Source: Pollutimonas nitritireducens
GTDB taxonomy: Bacteria > Pseudomonadota > Gammaproteobacteria > Burkholderiales > Burkholderiaceae_B
Assembly: GCF_002849615.1 (NCBI RefSeq)
Contig: NZ_PDNV01000001.1
Coordinates: forward strand, 62,001 to 126,000
Length of the DNA stretch: 64,000 bases
Reading direction: 5' to 3'
This document shows positions 1 to 9,009 of this stretch, piece after piece. Both the position numbers and the translations under genes were made by a program. How positions within the stretch are numbered: position 1 is the stretch's first letter; the number at the start of each line of letters is the position of its first letter. The notes below the pieces were generated by a model. It was not told the DNA's origin. It made no database searches and saw only the letters and a program-made list of their open reading frames with translations.

Positions 1-532
1 AGTCCTGGAACAGCTTGGGTGCCAGGCCTATGGATGGCTCGTCCATCAGCAGGCAGCGCGGCCGGCTCAATAAGGCGCGACCGATGGAGGCAATCTGCTG
101 CTGGCCGCCCGACAGGGTGCCGGCGCGTTGCTGGTAGAAGGCGTGCAAGGCAGGCAAGACCGACATGACCCAGTCCAGGCGCTCTTCGCGCAGATCTTTG
201 GGCACGCCGGCCGCCCACAGGCCCATTTTCATGGTCTCGGCCACGGTCAATCCGGGGAATACGCCACGGCCTTCCGGGACGAGCGACAAGCCGGCGGCGG
301 TCAAGCGGCGCGGCTCGATGTGGTTCAGCGGCTTCTCGTCCAGGTAAACCTGCCCGCCTTGACGGGGAACGAGCCCGAACAGGCATTTCAGCAAGGTGGA
401 TTTGCCCGCCCCGTTATGGCCAATCAGGCAAAGCACCTCGTTGGCGCGCAGATCAAAGCTGAAGTGATCCAGGACAGGTCGCCCACCGTAGCCGACGACC
501 AGCCCTTCTGTGCGCAATACGGTTGTCGTCAT
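1..532 (-). CDS. livF: Branched-chain amino acid-type ABC transporter ATP-binding protein LivF (partial, C-terminus outside window)
   Basis: This is the second ATPase of a HAAT (Liv-type) importer and powers uptake through the LivH/LivM permeases encoded next to it. The visible N-terminal 177 residues carry a Walker A motif (GHNGAGKST), the ABC signature LSGGQQQ and a Walker B segment (CLLMDEPSIGL). The LAPKL stretch after Walker B is typical of LivF rather than LivG. The ATG at 532 overlaps the livG stop by 4 bases, so the two are translationally coupled. The gene runs off the window start and its end cannot be given. Confidence 0.93.
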   Translation of the reverse strand, partial: MTTTVLRTEGLVVGYGGRPVLDHFSFDLRANEVLCLIGHNGAGKSTLLKCLFGLVPRQGGQVYLDEKPLNHIEPRRLTAAGLSLVPEGRGVFPGLTVAETMKMGLWAAGVPKDLREERLDWVMSVLPALHAFYQQRAGTLSGGQQQIASIGRALLSRPRCLLMDEPSIGLAPKLFQD

Positions 533-1290
533 GCCGCCTGTTCCCCGAAGTAGATGGCCGCCAGGTGCGGATCGTTAAGTACAGTGTTCGGGTCGCCGTC
601 AGCCAGCAGCCTGCCCTGGTCCAGGAAAGCGATGCGATCTGAAATACCGATGACAATGTCCAGGTTGTGCTCGATGATGCACACGGTAACGCCGTGCCTG
701 ACCTCGGTGCGCAGCAGATCCAGGAAAAGCTCGTACGAGCCGCGATCCAGCCCCGATGCGGGTTCGTCGAGCAGCCACATTTTTGCATCGGTGGCCATGA
801 TGCGGGCCAGGCTCAGGAATTTTCGTTCGGCATAGGCCAGGTCGATGGCGCGCGTCTTGGCCTTGTCCAGCAGATGCGTGCGGGCCAGGATGTCCATGGC
901 CCTTTCTTCGCGGGCCCGTCGCCCCGCACGTCCGCCGGGCTGCCAGATCCATGATGCCGGCTCCATCACCGTCAGTATGTTTTCCTCGACCGTCATGTGA
1001 TTGAACAGGCGCAGGTCCTGGAAGCTGCGCGCGATGCCACAGCGGGCGATTTGCCAATGGGACTTGCCGACAATGGACTCACCCTGCCAGAGGATGTCGC
1101 CGCTGCTGGGCGTCAGATGGCCGGTGATCAAGTTGAACAGGGTCGTCTTGCCGGCGCCATTGGGCCCGACCAGCGTGGTGATCACCCCTGCACGCATATC
1201 GAGGGACACGTTATTGGTGACCTGCAGGCCCCCGAAATTCTTGTTCAGATTGCTGATGCGCAGCAAGACCAGGGCGTCATCCGCATTCAT
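529..1290 (-). CDS. livG: Branched-chain amino acid-type ABC transporter ATP-binding protein LivG
   Basis: ATPase subunit of the first Liv-type importer, 253 residues. Walker A (GPNGAGKTT) is near residue 40 and Walker B is WLLDEPASGLD. The ABC signature is unusual: the expected LSYGQQR-like segment reads LAYAERK, although the flanking sequence aligns normally. The ATG at 1290 is chosen over an upstream in-frame extension because it starts the ABC fold directly and overlaps the livM stop by 4 bases. It is followed by livF with another 4-base overlap. The substrate is unknown; HAAT importers carry amino acids, amides, urea and many aromatic or aliphatic acids. Confidence 0.92.
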   Translation of the reverse strand: MNADDALVLLRISNLNKNFGGLQVTNNVSLDMRAGVITTLVGPNGAGKTTLFNLITGHLTPSSGDILWQGESIVGKSHWQIARCGIARSFQDLRLFNHMTVEENILTVMEPASWIWQPGGRAGRRAREERAMDILARTHLLDKAKTRAIDLAYAERKFLSLARIMATDAKMWLLDEPASGLDRGSYELFLDLLRTEVRHGVTVCIIEHNLDIVIGISDRIAFLDQGRLLADGDPNTVLNDPHLAAIYFGEQAA

Positions 1291-2171
1291 TTGACCACCC
1301 CATTTTTTCCGGAACCGACCAGGCCGCCAGGGCGGAAAATCATCAGCAGCACCATGGCCGTGCCGTAGGCGATCTGCTGGATCGCGCCGATTTCTGTTTG
1401 CGGCAGGAACCACATATAGCTGAACAGACTGGGCAGCAGCATCAGCAGGACCGTGCCCACGACCGGCCCCATCAGGGTGCCCGTGCCGCCTATGATCACC
1501 ATGGCCATCAACAGCACCGACGTATCGAGCATGAAGCTCTCGACATTGATGAAGCCCAGGTAGAAAGCGTACAAGGCCCCGGCAACGGCGGCGAGCGCCG
1601 AGGAAATAACGACGGACAAGGTCTTGATGACAGCCACATTCTTGCCGAATGCATGGGCCGCCGACTCGCTATCGCGTATGGCCTTCAGGTTGCGTCCGAA
1701 ACTGGAACGCAGCAGCGCATTCGTGATGAGTATGACGAGCACGAGACAGCCCGCGGCAAGCATCAGGAACGCCACGGGATCGCTGACCGCATGGCCGAAC
1801 AGATCGGCCGGCGGAATACCGATGACGCCGCCCAGGCCGCCGGTAAAGGACTTCCATTCGGCGAAAATCGTCACGCCCAGGACTTGCAGCCCCAGCGACG
1901 CCGCCACGAAGTATTCGCCGCGCACCCGCAAGGCCGGCAGCGCCAGCACCAGCGAAAGCGCAGCCGCCACCACCATGGCGACCGGTATGGCCAAAAACAG
2001 CGACGCGCTGACATTCAAGGCAAAGTAGGCGGCGGTATATGCGCCCACGCCGAAAAATACCGCATGGGCCATGGAAAAAATCCCGGCATACCCCATGATG
2101 AAATTCAGGGTGATGGCCAGCACCGCATTGATGCAGATGAGCGTCGCTAAATTAAGCAGATAGGCAAGCAT
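1287..2171 (-). CDS. livM: Branched-chain amino acid-type ABC transporter permease LivM
   Basis: Integral inner-membrane permease of the first Liv-type importer, 294 residues of mostly hydrophobic segments. It contains the LivM hallmark GYAGIFSMAHAVFFGVGAY near the N-terminus and a conserved GGTGTLMGPVVG loop near residue 230. It pairs with LivH to form the channel. The gene ends in a 4-base overlap with livG and lies 12 bases after the livH stop, so it belongs to the same transcript. Confidence 0.94.
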   Translation of the reverse strand: MLAYLLNLATLICINAVLAITLNFIMGYAGIFSMAHAVFFGVGAYTAAYFALNVSASLFLAIPVAMVVAAALSLVLALPALRVRGEYFVAASLGLQVLGVTIFAEWKSFTGGLGGVIGIPPADLFGHAVSDPVAFLMLAAGCLVLVILITNALLRSSFGRNLKAIRDSESAAHAFGKNVAVIKTLSVVISSALAAVAGALYAFYLGFINVESFMLDTSVLLMAMVIIGGTGTLMGPVVGTVLLMLLPSLFSYMWFLPQTEIGAIQQIAYGTAMVLLMIFRPGGLVGSGKNGVVK

Positions 2172-2183
2172 TCCTGCGGACCC

Positions 2184-3056
2184 TCACGTGGAAATGGCGC
2201 GGCCGAAGAAGCCGGAAGGTCGCAGCACGATGAACAGAAACAACACAATGAACGTCACCGCTTCGCTCCATTGCGGACCCAGATACATCAGGGCAAGGTT
2301 TTCGCTCATGCCCAGCAGCAGGCCGGCGCAGGCCGCACCGCGCAGGCTGCCCACCCCGCCGACGATGGTGGCCGCCAGGCTGATCAACATGACGTGATGA
2401 GCAACGGCCGGATTCAGGCCGGAACTGGCGGCACTGAGTATGGCGGCCGGCACCGCCAGTAAGGAACCCAGCGCAAACACAATGGTCGACAGGCGCCGGG
2501 GACTGAGCCCGTAGACGCGGATGAGTTCCGGATTCTCGGACAGCGCGCGCAAGCCCATGCCCACATGGGTGCGCATCAGGAACAGCTGCAAGGCGCCAAA
2601 AAATACGACGGCGCACAGAATGGCAATGCCGGAAAGGGGCGACACATACAGCCCCGGGAACAGTTCGATGCTGCGCGAAAGCGGCGTGCTGACCGACACG
2701 AAGCCACGCCCGAAGATCATGCCGACCAGGTTCTGCACGATGATGCCTACGCCCAGCGAGGCCACGAATACGGTGAAGAACGATCCCTCGTGGCGCTGTA
2801 TGGGCGCATAGACCAGGCGATCGAGCAGCACGCCGAACAGGACGGCCGCCAGTGTGGCGGCCAGCACGGCCAGCAGCCAATGTACCTGTGCGACGGAGTA
2901 CAAATAGTAGAAGGCGTAGGCGGCAATGGTGAAGGTAGAACCGTGCGCAAAGTGGAATACTTTGGTCGATCCGAAAATCAGCGAGAAGCCAACCGCAATC
3001 AGCGCATACAAGGCGCCCACCTGCACCCCATTGATCAGAAGCTGCAGCAAAAGCAT
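2184..3056 (-). CDS. livH: Branched-chain amino acid-type ABC transporter permease LivH
   Basis: Second permease of the first Liv-type importer, 290 residues. The N-terminus (QLLINGVQVGALYALIAVG) and the loop GGVGSLRGAACAG are typical of LivH. Multiple membrane spans are visible. It follows the binding-protein gene by only 9 bases and precedes livM, the usual SBP-H-M-G-F order. Function is by family; the ligand is not determinable. Confidence 0.94.
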   Translation of the reverse strand: MLLLQLLINGVQVGALYALIAVGFSLIFGSTKVFHFAHGSTFTIAAYAFYYLYSVAQVHWLLAVLAATLAAVLFGVLLDRLVYAPIQRHEGSFFTVFVASLGVGIIVQNLVGMIFGRGFVSVSTPLSRSIELFPGLYVSPLSGIAILCAVVFFGALQLFLMRTHVGMGLRALSENPELIRVYGLSPRRLSTIVFALGSLLAVPAAILSAASSGLNPAVAHHVMLISLAATIVGGVGSLRGAACAGLLLGMSENLALMYLGPQWSEAVTFIVLFLFIVLRPSGFFGRAIST

Positions 3057-3065
3057 GGCGTAGCC

Positions 3066-4193
3066 TTATTCGGCAACCACCGATACCACCTTGCCGCCGG
3101 CGCCATCAATTTCATTGACCTGCATCGGGCTGACCACGGTTCCGTTGTCGGCGAATGTGACCTTGCCGCCCACCAGGTCGAAGGTCTTGGTCTCGATGCG
3201 CTGGGCCAGCAGGTTCTCGCCGGTGATGGGTTTGCCCTTCTTTTGTAGTTCGTGGGCCAACAGGCCGAACAGGCGGACCGCATTGTAGTAATTCGCGATG
3301 TAGGCCGTAGGCATCTTGTCGTGTTTTTTCTTGAAATCGTCCACAAAGCGTTTCGTGACGGGATCGGTCGAGTTCCAGTCGACGTTCTGGGTGGTGTACA
3401 GCGAACCCTTTGCTTCAGGCAATGCACTCATTTCGGGGATGGAAAAAGCCGTATAGCTGACGAACTGCTGCTTGATGCCGTTATCGCGGAACTGCTTGAC
3501 GATCTGTGCCTGCTGCGAACCGTAGGAGGCAATGTAGATGACATCCGGATTGGCCGCGCGCACGCGTGCCGCAATACCGCTGAACTGTTGCGCGGTGGCG
3601 GGCACCGACAAGGCCTCGATCAATTCACCGCCTGCCTGAGGCAGGCTTTCGGTGAGTTCCTTGCGGATGCCCTCGCCCAACGGATCGTCGACATAGACCA
3701 GCACGAAACGCTTCAGATTGCGTTCCTTGATCAAGTACGGCAACACGGCCTTCACTTCGAAGTTGGCCAGGGGAATGATGTTCCAGAAGTACGGCCCCAG
3801 ATCGGCCAGGTCGGGTCCGACCCCGCCACCATTGATGGCAACCGTCTTGCTGCGGCTGGCTGTCGTCGAAATTGCCTTCGAAACGCCGGTGAAGGCCGAA
3901 AGCACATAGGGCACTTTGGACACGTTGACCAGTTTGTTCATGCCAATGACGCCTTGCTGCGGCAGGGCCTGGCTGTCTTCATACTGGATCTTCAAGGTGC
4001 CGTCGATAAGCTTGTCGGCGTTGATGTGCTCGGCCGCAAGGTTTGCCCCGGAACCGAAGATGTCGCCATACGTGGCATTGGGTCCGCTAAGCGGGAACAG
4101 CGCACCGATGGTGACGTCTGCCGCATGGACCGAGGCGCCCCACGCTGCAAACGAGAGTAAACCGGCCGAAAACATCCGCTTGATAACAGTCAT
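3066..4193 (-). CDS. Periplasmic substrate-binding protein of Liv-type ABC importer
   Basis: Type I periplasmic binding protein (Leu/Ile/Val-binding fold), 375 residues, which delivers ligand to LivHM. A Sec signal peptide covers about the first 24 residues and ends at VHA-AD. The mature protein begins with VTIGALFPLSGPNATYGD, characteristic of this family. The ATG at 4193 is preferred to the in-frame one at 4205 because GGAGAAGG lies just upstream of it. It heads the operon livH-livM-livG-livF. The 183-base gap to the upstream isomerase gene leaves room for a separate promoter. Ligand unknown. Confidence 0.9.
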   Translation of the reverse strand: MTVIKRMFSAGLLSFAAWGASVHAADVTIGALFPLSGPNATYGDIFGSGANLAAEHINADKLIDGTLKIQYEDSQALPQQGVIGMNKLVNVSKVPYVLSAFTGVSKAISTTASRSKTVAINGGGVGPDLADLGPYFWNIIPLANFEVKAVLPYLIKERNLKRFVLVYVDDPLGEGIRKELTESLPQAGGELIEALSVPATAQQFSGIAARVRAANPDVIYIASYGSQQAQIVKQFRDNGIKQQFVSYTAFSIPEMSALPEAKGSLYTTQNVDWNSTDPVTKRFVDDFKKKHDKMPTAYIANYYNAVRLFGLLAHELQKKGKPITGENLLAQRIETKTFDLVGGKVTFADNGTVVSPMQVNEIDGAGGKVVSVVAE

Positions 4194-4376
4194 TGCCTTC
4201 TCCACAAGATTGCGGCGGTTTCCTCACGATGAAGATCCGTCCGTCGATACTCTTTGGTCCATGCTCGTTGCAGTGTGCCTCGCTGCCGCCGGGTCGACAA
4301 TTAATATTTGATAAAGTCGGTCTTCGGGCCCATGAATGTTCGGGCAAACACCTAGCCCTAATGCACGTTGCCCGCT

Positions 4377-5174
4377 TCAGCGGCCTGTAAATCGGGGCTT
4401 GCGCTTCTCGCCAAAAGCGACCATGCCTTCCAGGTAATCGTCCGTATAGCCCAGTTCCCGTTGCAACTGCGTCTCGTAGTCCATCTGCGCTTCCAGCGTG
4501 TTGGCATCCGAAGCGTAGATGGCCTGCTTGGTTGCTGCGTAAGCACGCGTCGGCCCGTTGGCAAGCGTTTCATGCAATGCCGCCAGCCGGGATTCGAGGT
4601 CGGCATCCGGGATACAGCGCCAGATGAGGCCCCATTCTTCGGCCTGGCGTGCGCTGACCGGTTCGGCGAACAGCGCGGCGCCCATCGAACGCTGGGTTCC
4701 GACCATGCGCGGCCAGAAGTGGGTGCCGCCCGCATCCGGCAGCAGCCCTATCTTGCTGAACGCCTGTATGAACTTGGCCGATTCGACGGCAAAGACAATA
4801 TCGCAAGCCAGCGCGACGCTGGCGCCCGCACCGGCGGCCACGCCATTGACCATGCACACCACGGGCACCGGCAGTGCCCGCAAGCGGAGCACCAGGGGGC
4901 GGTAATTGTTTTCCAGGCCGAGTCCGAGGTCGCGCTTCTGCCCGGGGGGAAGAGGCTTGCGTTCCGACAAGTCCTGGCCGGCGCAAAAACCGCGCCCGGT
5001 CGCTGTAATGATCAGACCTCGCAGGTCGTCGCGCGACTCCATGAAAGACAATGCCGCCTTGATGTCTTCGTGCATGACCTGCGTGAAGCTGTTCAGGGTG
5101 TCCGGGCGATTCAAGGTGATGCGCCCGACGCCGTCCTGGTAGTCGAACTTGACGTGCTGGTATTCGTAAGCCAT
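4377..5174 (-). CDS. PaaG-like enoyl-CoA hydratase/isomerase
   Basis: Crotonase-fold enzyme, 265 residues, closest in recognisable features to PaaG, the ring-1,2-epoxyphenylacetyl-CoA isomerase. The oxyanion-hole motif GRGFCAGQDLSER is near residue 65. The second motif, NGVAAGAGASVALACDIV, is followed by AFSKIGLLPDAGGT, whose aspartate is the acid/base residue of this subgroup. The C-terminus ends in RFTGR, close to the RSPQFTGK-like tail I recall for E. coli PaaG. No other paa gene is present, so a role in another CoA-thioester route is equally possible. The ATG at 5174 has an AAGGG ribosome site, and its promoter is at 5215-5243. It may share function with the Liv importer downstream. Confidence 0.82.
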   Translation of the reverse strand: MAYEYQHVKFDYQDGVGRITLNRPDTLNSFTQVMHEDIKAALSFMESRDDLRGLIITATGRGFCAGQDLSERKPLPPGQKRDLGLGLENNYRPLVLRLRALPVPVVCMVNGVAAGAGASVALACDIVFAVESAKFIQAFSKIGLLPDAGGTHFWPRMVGTQRSMGAALFAEPVSARQAEEWGLIWRCIPDADLESRLAALHETLANGPTRAYAATKQAIYASDANTLEAQMDYETQLQRELGYTDDYLEGMVAFGEKRKPRFTGR

Positions 5175-5214
5175 GTGTTCCCTTTTGCTAGTGTGGGGTA
5201 AATAAGCCCCTCGC

Positions 5215-5243
5215 AATCTACCAAGCCCAGGCGGCAATGACAA
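5215..5243 (-). promoter_or_regulatory. sigma70-type promoter for the paaG-like gene
   Basis: On the minus strand TTGTCA (5238-5243) and TAGATT (5215-5220) are separated by exactly 17 bases. They match the -35 and -10 consensus in 5 and 4 of 6 positions. The predicted start lies about 35 bases before the ATG at 5174. Confidence 0.6.
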
Positions 5244-5361
5244 TCTTGTTTTCTGGAAGCTGGCATTCCGGGCGGGAAAAGCGCAGCGCACTTGCGACAG
5301 TGTGCGTGCGACCGTTGCAAGAGACCAGTTGCACGCGCGAGTAATTTAACGTAAGCGCCAA

Positions 5362-5390
5362 TTGGCATGCGCACCCGCGTGTGGTATCAT
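5362..5390 (+). promoter_or_regulatory. Strong sigma70-type promoter for infA2
   Basis: TTGGCA (5362-5367) and TATCAT (5385-5390) are separated by exactly 17 bases and lie upstream of the IF-1 gene. Each hexamer differs from consensus at one position (-35) or two positions (-10). A start near 5397 would give a leader of about 270 nt. Confidence 0.65.
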
Positions 5391-5669
5391 TGTTTTGCTA
5401 ACGCAGGTGCAGCAAGCAATAACAATACCCTATCCCACCGGGAACCCCGGCACCATGCGCCCAGACGGCGTCGCGTCGCACTATTCATCCTGTGGCTTCA
5501 TCAAGGCCAGGGACGCCGCCTCAGGTTGCGGTTCACGCCACGCCTGACCAATTCAACTGCTTATACACCTGCACACCGATGCCGCGACATCGCATCATGC
5601 CCGCCATCGAATGACACGCAACGCGAGTTCGATACGCCGGCATCCTATTAATTTTTACAGGAATATTTT
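5391..5669 (+). other. Long untranslated leader of infA2
   Basis: About 270 bases separate the predicted transcription start from the IF-1 start codon. No convincing gene is present: a 30-codon frame at 5455-5547 has no ribosome site. The last bases before the ATG are AU-rich, with AGGAA as ribosome site. The length suggests post-transcriptional control, such as a temperature-responsive leader, but no defined riboswitch fold was recognised. Confidence 0.35.
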
Positions 5670-5927
5670 ATGGCTAAAGAAGAACTGATCGAAATGGGTG
5701 GTCTGGTTACCGAAGTGTTGCCCGATTCCCGCTTCCGCGTAACGCTGGACAATGGCCACCCGGTCGTTGCCTACACAGGCGGGAAAATGCGCAAGCACCA
5801 CATTCGCATTCTGGCAGGCGACAAAGTCTCGCTGGAAATGTCACCTTACGACTTGAGCAAAGGCCGGATCACTTTCCGCCACATTGCAGGTCGCGCCCCT
5901 GGCGGTCCAAGCCAGCGTCGCCGTTAA
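5670..5927 (+). CDS. infA: Translation initiation factor IF-1, second (betaproteobacterial) form
   Basis: An 85-residue S1/OB-fold protein that binds the 30S A site during initiation. The IF-1 core is clear ([20 protein letters not shown], then [20 protein letters not shown] and [11 protein letters not shown]). It is longer than the 72-residue IF-1 of the ribosomal-protein cluster and ends in a basic tail (GGPSQRRR), as expected for the extra IF-1 copy known in Betaproteobacteria. The ATG is preceded by AGGAA. It stands alone here, with its own promoter and long leader. Confidence 0.95.
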   Translation: MAKEELIEMGGLVTEVLPDSRFRVTLDNGHPVVAYTGGKMRKHHIRILAGDKVSLEMSPYDLSKGRITFRHIAGRAPGGPSQRRR

Positions 5928-6069
5928 TAAGAACTACATGCGCTGAAAATATCTCGCGGGTGCCCATAGACGGGCATGACAGCGGGACGATCAGCCGCCT
6001 CGAAATCCGCCTTGGGCGGGCGCCAATGGCTATACAATCGGTCAACGATCAAATGCCCAAGGAGTGCCC

Positions 6070-7638
6070 GTGACCAGTATGCTGCCCACCGCCGACGCCC
6101 TGTCGGATCTCCCAGAATGGTCGGCGTTCGAAAATGCCGCCCGAAATTCCCCGATTCAGATTGACAGCCTGCGCCTGATCCAGGCGGCGGGCATAAGCCT
6201 GGATGCCAGCGGACAAGGCAGTTCGCCCGAGCTGGATGCGGCTGCCCAGGCTTTGCTTGATGCCCGCAACTTCAACGACATGCGAACATGCCTGCTTGAA
6301 GGCGGCATTGCCAACGTCACTGAAGAACGCGCCGCATGGCACTCTGCGCTGCGCACCCCCGCTCCAATCGATGAAATCACGGCCCAACGCCAACGTCTCA
6401 ACGAGTTCGTGCGTCTTGCCGATTCCGAGCGACGCTGGCGGAATATCGTGCATATCGGTATTGGCGGCAGCGACTGGGGCGTGCGGCTGGCCGTGTCGGC
6501 CTTTGGCTATGCGGGTACCTGGCGGCAGGTGCATTTCGTGGCCAATATCGATGGCCACGCCATTCAGGGCGGACTTGCCGGCCTGGATCCGCACGACACT
6601 CTCATCGTGATGGCCTCCAAATCGTTCACCACCGCCGAAACGCTGCAAAACGGCCAACGCGCGCTGGAATGGCTGCAGGCCTCGGGCGTGGAAAATCCCT
6701 ACCAGCAGATCGTCGCCATTACCGCCAGGGCCGACGTGGCCCGCGAATGGGGTGTACCCGATGCGCACATTTTCAAGCTATGGGACTGGGTGGGCGGGCG
6801 CTTTTCCTTGTGGTCCGCCGTCAGCCTGACCACCGCCCTGGCCGTCAGTTCCGATGTGGTGGCGGGCATGCAGGCGGGCGCCGCGGCCATGGATGCCCAT
6901 TTCGCTGAGACCCCGCTGGCCACCAATGCGCCCATCCAGATGGCGATTTCCGGTATCGTCAATCGCAGCATCCTGGGTTATGGCTCGCTTAATATTGCAC
7001 CCTACGACTTCCGTCTGTCCAACCTGGTTCCGTATATCCAGCAACTGGAAATGGAATCCCTGGGCAAGTCCGTGAACCTGTCCGGCGATCCTGTGGGCGT
7101 ACCCACCGGGCCGGCCGTGTGGGGCATGCCGGGCACCGACGCCCAGCATACATTTTTCCAGTGGCTGCACCAGGGCAGCGACGGCGCTCCCGTGGACTTC
7201 ATCATCTGCCAGCACGCCGACCATGGCTGGCCCGAGCATCATCAAATCCTGCTTGCCAATTGTCTGGCGCAACGCGAGGCACTGCTGAAGGGAAAATCCC
7301 ACGAGCAGGCCCTCAAGGAATCCCTGCAGTCGGGCATTCCGCAAGAAAAGGCCGACTGGCTGGCGCGGCACCGCGTGCACGCCGGTGGACGGCCATCCAA
7401 CCTTATCGTGCTTCCACGCCTGTCACCCTATACCCTGGGCGCCCTGTTGGCGATGTACGAGCATAAAGTCTTCGTACAAGGCGTCATCTGGGGCATCAAC
7501 CCCTTCGACCAATGGGGTGTGGAATACGGCAAGGTGCTGGCCAAGGGCATAGGCAGCGAGCTGGCGGGCAAGACGCCAGTCGATCCGGCCCACGATGCCT
7601 CCACGACCCACTGGATAGAAACGTTCAAGCAGGACTAG
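6070..7638 (+). CDS. pgi: Glucose-6-phosphate isomerase
   Basis: Cytosolic enzyme interconverting glucose-6-phosphate and fructose-6-phosphate, 522 residues. Recognisable blocks include HIGIGGSDWGVRLA in the first SIS domain, VMASKSFTTAETL, and the signature GPAVWGMPGTDAQHTFFQWL with its catalytic glutamine and histidine region. The GTG at 6070 is chosen because AAGGAG lies 5 bases upstream. An earlier GTG (6064) overlaps that ribosome site and the ATG at 6079 is too far away. It is a single-gene unit downstream of infA2 and converges on the E2 gene. Confidence 0.95.
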   Translation: MTSMLPTADALSDLPEWSAFENAARNSPIQIDSLRLIQAAGISLDASGQGSSPELDAAAQALLDARNFNDMRTCLLEGGIANVTEERAAWHSALRTPAPIDEITAQRQRLNEFVRLADSERRWRNIVHIGIGGSDWGVRLAVSAFGYAGTWRQVHFVANIDGHAIQGGLAGLDPHDTLIVMASKSFTTAETLQNGQRALEWLQASGVENPYQQIVAITARADVAREWGVPDAHIFKLWDWVGGRFSLWSAVSLTTALAVSSDVVAGMQAGAAAMDAHFAETPLATNAPIQMAISGIVNRSILGYGSLNIAPYDFRLSNLVPYIQQLEMESLGKSVNLSGDPVGVPTGPAVWGMPGTDAQHTFFQWLHQGSDGAPVDFIICQHADHGWPEHHQILLANCLAQREALLKGKSHEQALKESLQSGIPQEKADWLARHRVHAGGRPSNLIVLPRLSPYTLGALLAMYEHKVFVQGVIWGINPFDQWGVEYGKVLAKGIGSELAGKTPVDPAHDASTTHWIETFKQD

Positions 7639-7775
7639 TGCGCCTGGGGTCCCGGTACGCTTACGGGACCAGCGCTACGATCGGGTTCGTCCACCGTCAT
7701 AGCGGCCTGCGGAAAGCTTGTCTTTATGCAATCGCCGCGCCGCGCCACCGGACTTTCGAAGATTTCGTCTTGCAT

Positions 7776-9008
7776 TCAAATCAGGGCAGACAAGGGGTTT
7801 TCGATAATGCGCTTGAACACCGCCAGCCACTTCGCCGCCAGCACGCCGTCAATGGCACGATGATCGACGGACAGCGTGACTGTCATTACCGACGCCACGA
7901 TCAGCGTACCTTCCATAACGGCGGGACGCTGCTGGACCGCGCCAACGGCGAGTATGGCGGCCTGCGGAGGATTGATGATGGCATCAAACTCCTGCACACC
8001 GAACATGCCGAGATTGCTTACGGTAAAGCTGCCGCCCTGGTATTCGTGCGGGGCAAGCTCGCCCTTGCGTGCCCGTTCGGCAAGGCGCGCGATTTCGGCG
8101 GCGACCAGGGATAGGGGTTTGCCGTCCACTGCCTGTACGATGGGCGTGATGAGTCCCGCATCGGTGGATACTGCCACGGCAACATCCACGTCGCGGTAGC
8201 ATCGGAGTCCGCCGTCAGTCCAGCTGACGTTCATCTGCGGCAGTTCACGAAGCGCCGCTCCCACCGCCTTGATAATGATGTCGTTCACCGTTATCTTGCG
8301 GCCCGCCTGAGCGTTGACCTGACTGCGCAAGGAAAGCAGGGAATCCACATGACAATCGGCGCGCAGATAGAAATGCGGAATAGTGGCTTTGCTTTCCGAC
8401 AAGCGCCGTGCAATGGTTCGGCGCATGGCGGAATGAGGGATCTCGGTATAAGCCCGGTCGGCGGCCTGGACGGCCGGCGCAGGGCCGCCAACGGCCTGCT
8501 TCCCGGGGGCGCTGTTTGGGCTTGCACTTAGCACGTCGCGCTTTACGATGCGCCCCCCAGGCCCGCTGCCGCCCAGCGTTGACAGGTCGACGCCCCGTTC
8601 GAGAGCCATGCGGCGCGCCAGTGGACTTGCCAAGATACGCTGTGTTGCAACCCCGGGCTCCCCTTTTGACAGCAACGCGGCGGCGGCATCATCTTGCACC
8701 GATGCGTCGGCCTGCTGAGAGACCCCGTCTTCGGCGGCCAGCAAGGCCTCGACGTCCACCATTTCGCCGTCTTGCGCGTAAAGCACCGCGATGGGCACGC
8801 CCACACTGACTTCATTGCCGGCGGTAACCAGGATTTTGCCCAGCACCCCGCTATGCTCGGCCGTGAGTTCAATGACGGCCTTATCGGTTTCGATTTCAGC
8901 GAGGCAGTCTCCGGCAGCGACGGACTCGCCTTCTTTTCTGGACCAGGAAGCAATGACGGCGGATGTGGCATTTGCGGCGATTTCCGGCATGCGGATCAGT
9001 ATTGCCAT
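7776..9008 (-). CDS. Dihydrolipoyl acyltransferase (E2) of a 2-oxoacid dehydrogenase complex
   Basis: E2 component, 410 residues, that takes the acyl group formed by E1 on its lipoyl arm and transfers it to CoA. One lipoyl domain has the modified lysine at residue 43 ([11 protein letters not shown]). A peripheral subunit-binding domain follows near residue 127 ([20 protein letters not shown]), then the catalytic domain with the active-site histidine at residue 383 in SVDHRAIDG. It is the last gene of the operon that includes the fused E1 (9508-11709). No E3 lies nearby, so a housekeeping lipoamide dehydrogenase is probably used. The 2-oxoacid substrate is not evident. Confidence 0.9.
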   Translation of the reverse strand: MAILIRMPEIAANATSAVIASWSRKEGESVAAGDCLAEIETDKAVIELTAEHSGVLGKILVTAGNEVSVGVPIAVLYAQDGEMVDVEALLAAEDGVSQQADASVQDDAAAALLSKGEPGVATQRILASPLARRMALERGVDLSTLGGSGPGGRIVKRDVLSASPNSAPGKQAVGGPAPAVQAADRAYTEIPHSAMRRTIARRLSESKATIPHFYLRADCHVDSLLSLRSQVNAQAGRKITVNDIIIKAVGAALRELPQMNVSWTDGGLRCYRDVDVAVAVSTDAGLITPIVQAVDGKPLSLVAAEIARLAERARKGELAPHEYQGGSFTVSNLGMFGVQEFDAIINPPQAAILAVGAVQQRPAVMEGTLIVASVMTVTLSVDHRAIDGVLAAKWLAVFKRIIENPLSALI

Positions 9009-9009
9009 T

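Noticed and set aside
5455-5547. 30-codon reading frame in the infA2 leader
   Set aside because: No ribosome site precedes its ATG and the peptide has no recognisable feature.
7648-7670. GGTCCCG/CGGGACC hairpin between pgi and the E2 gene as terminator
   Set aside because: The stem is only 7 bp and no T-tract follows on either strand.
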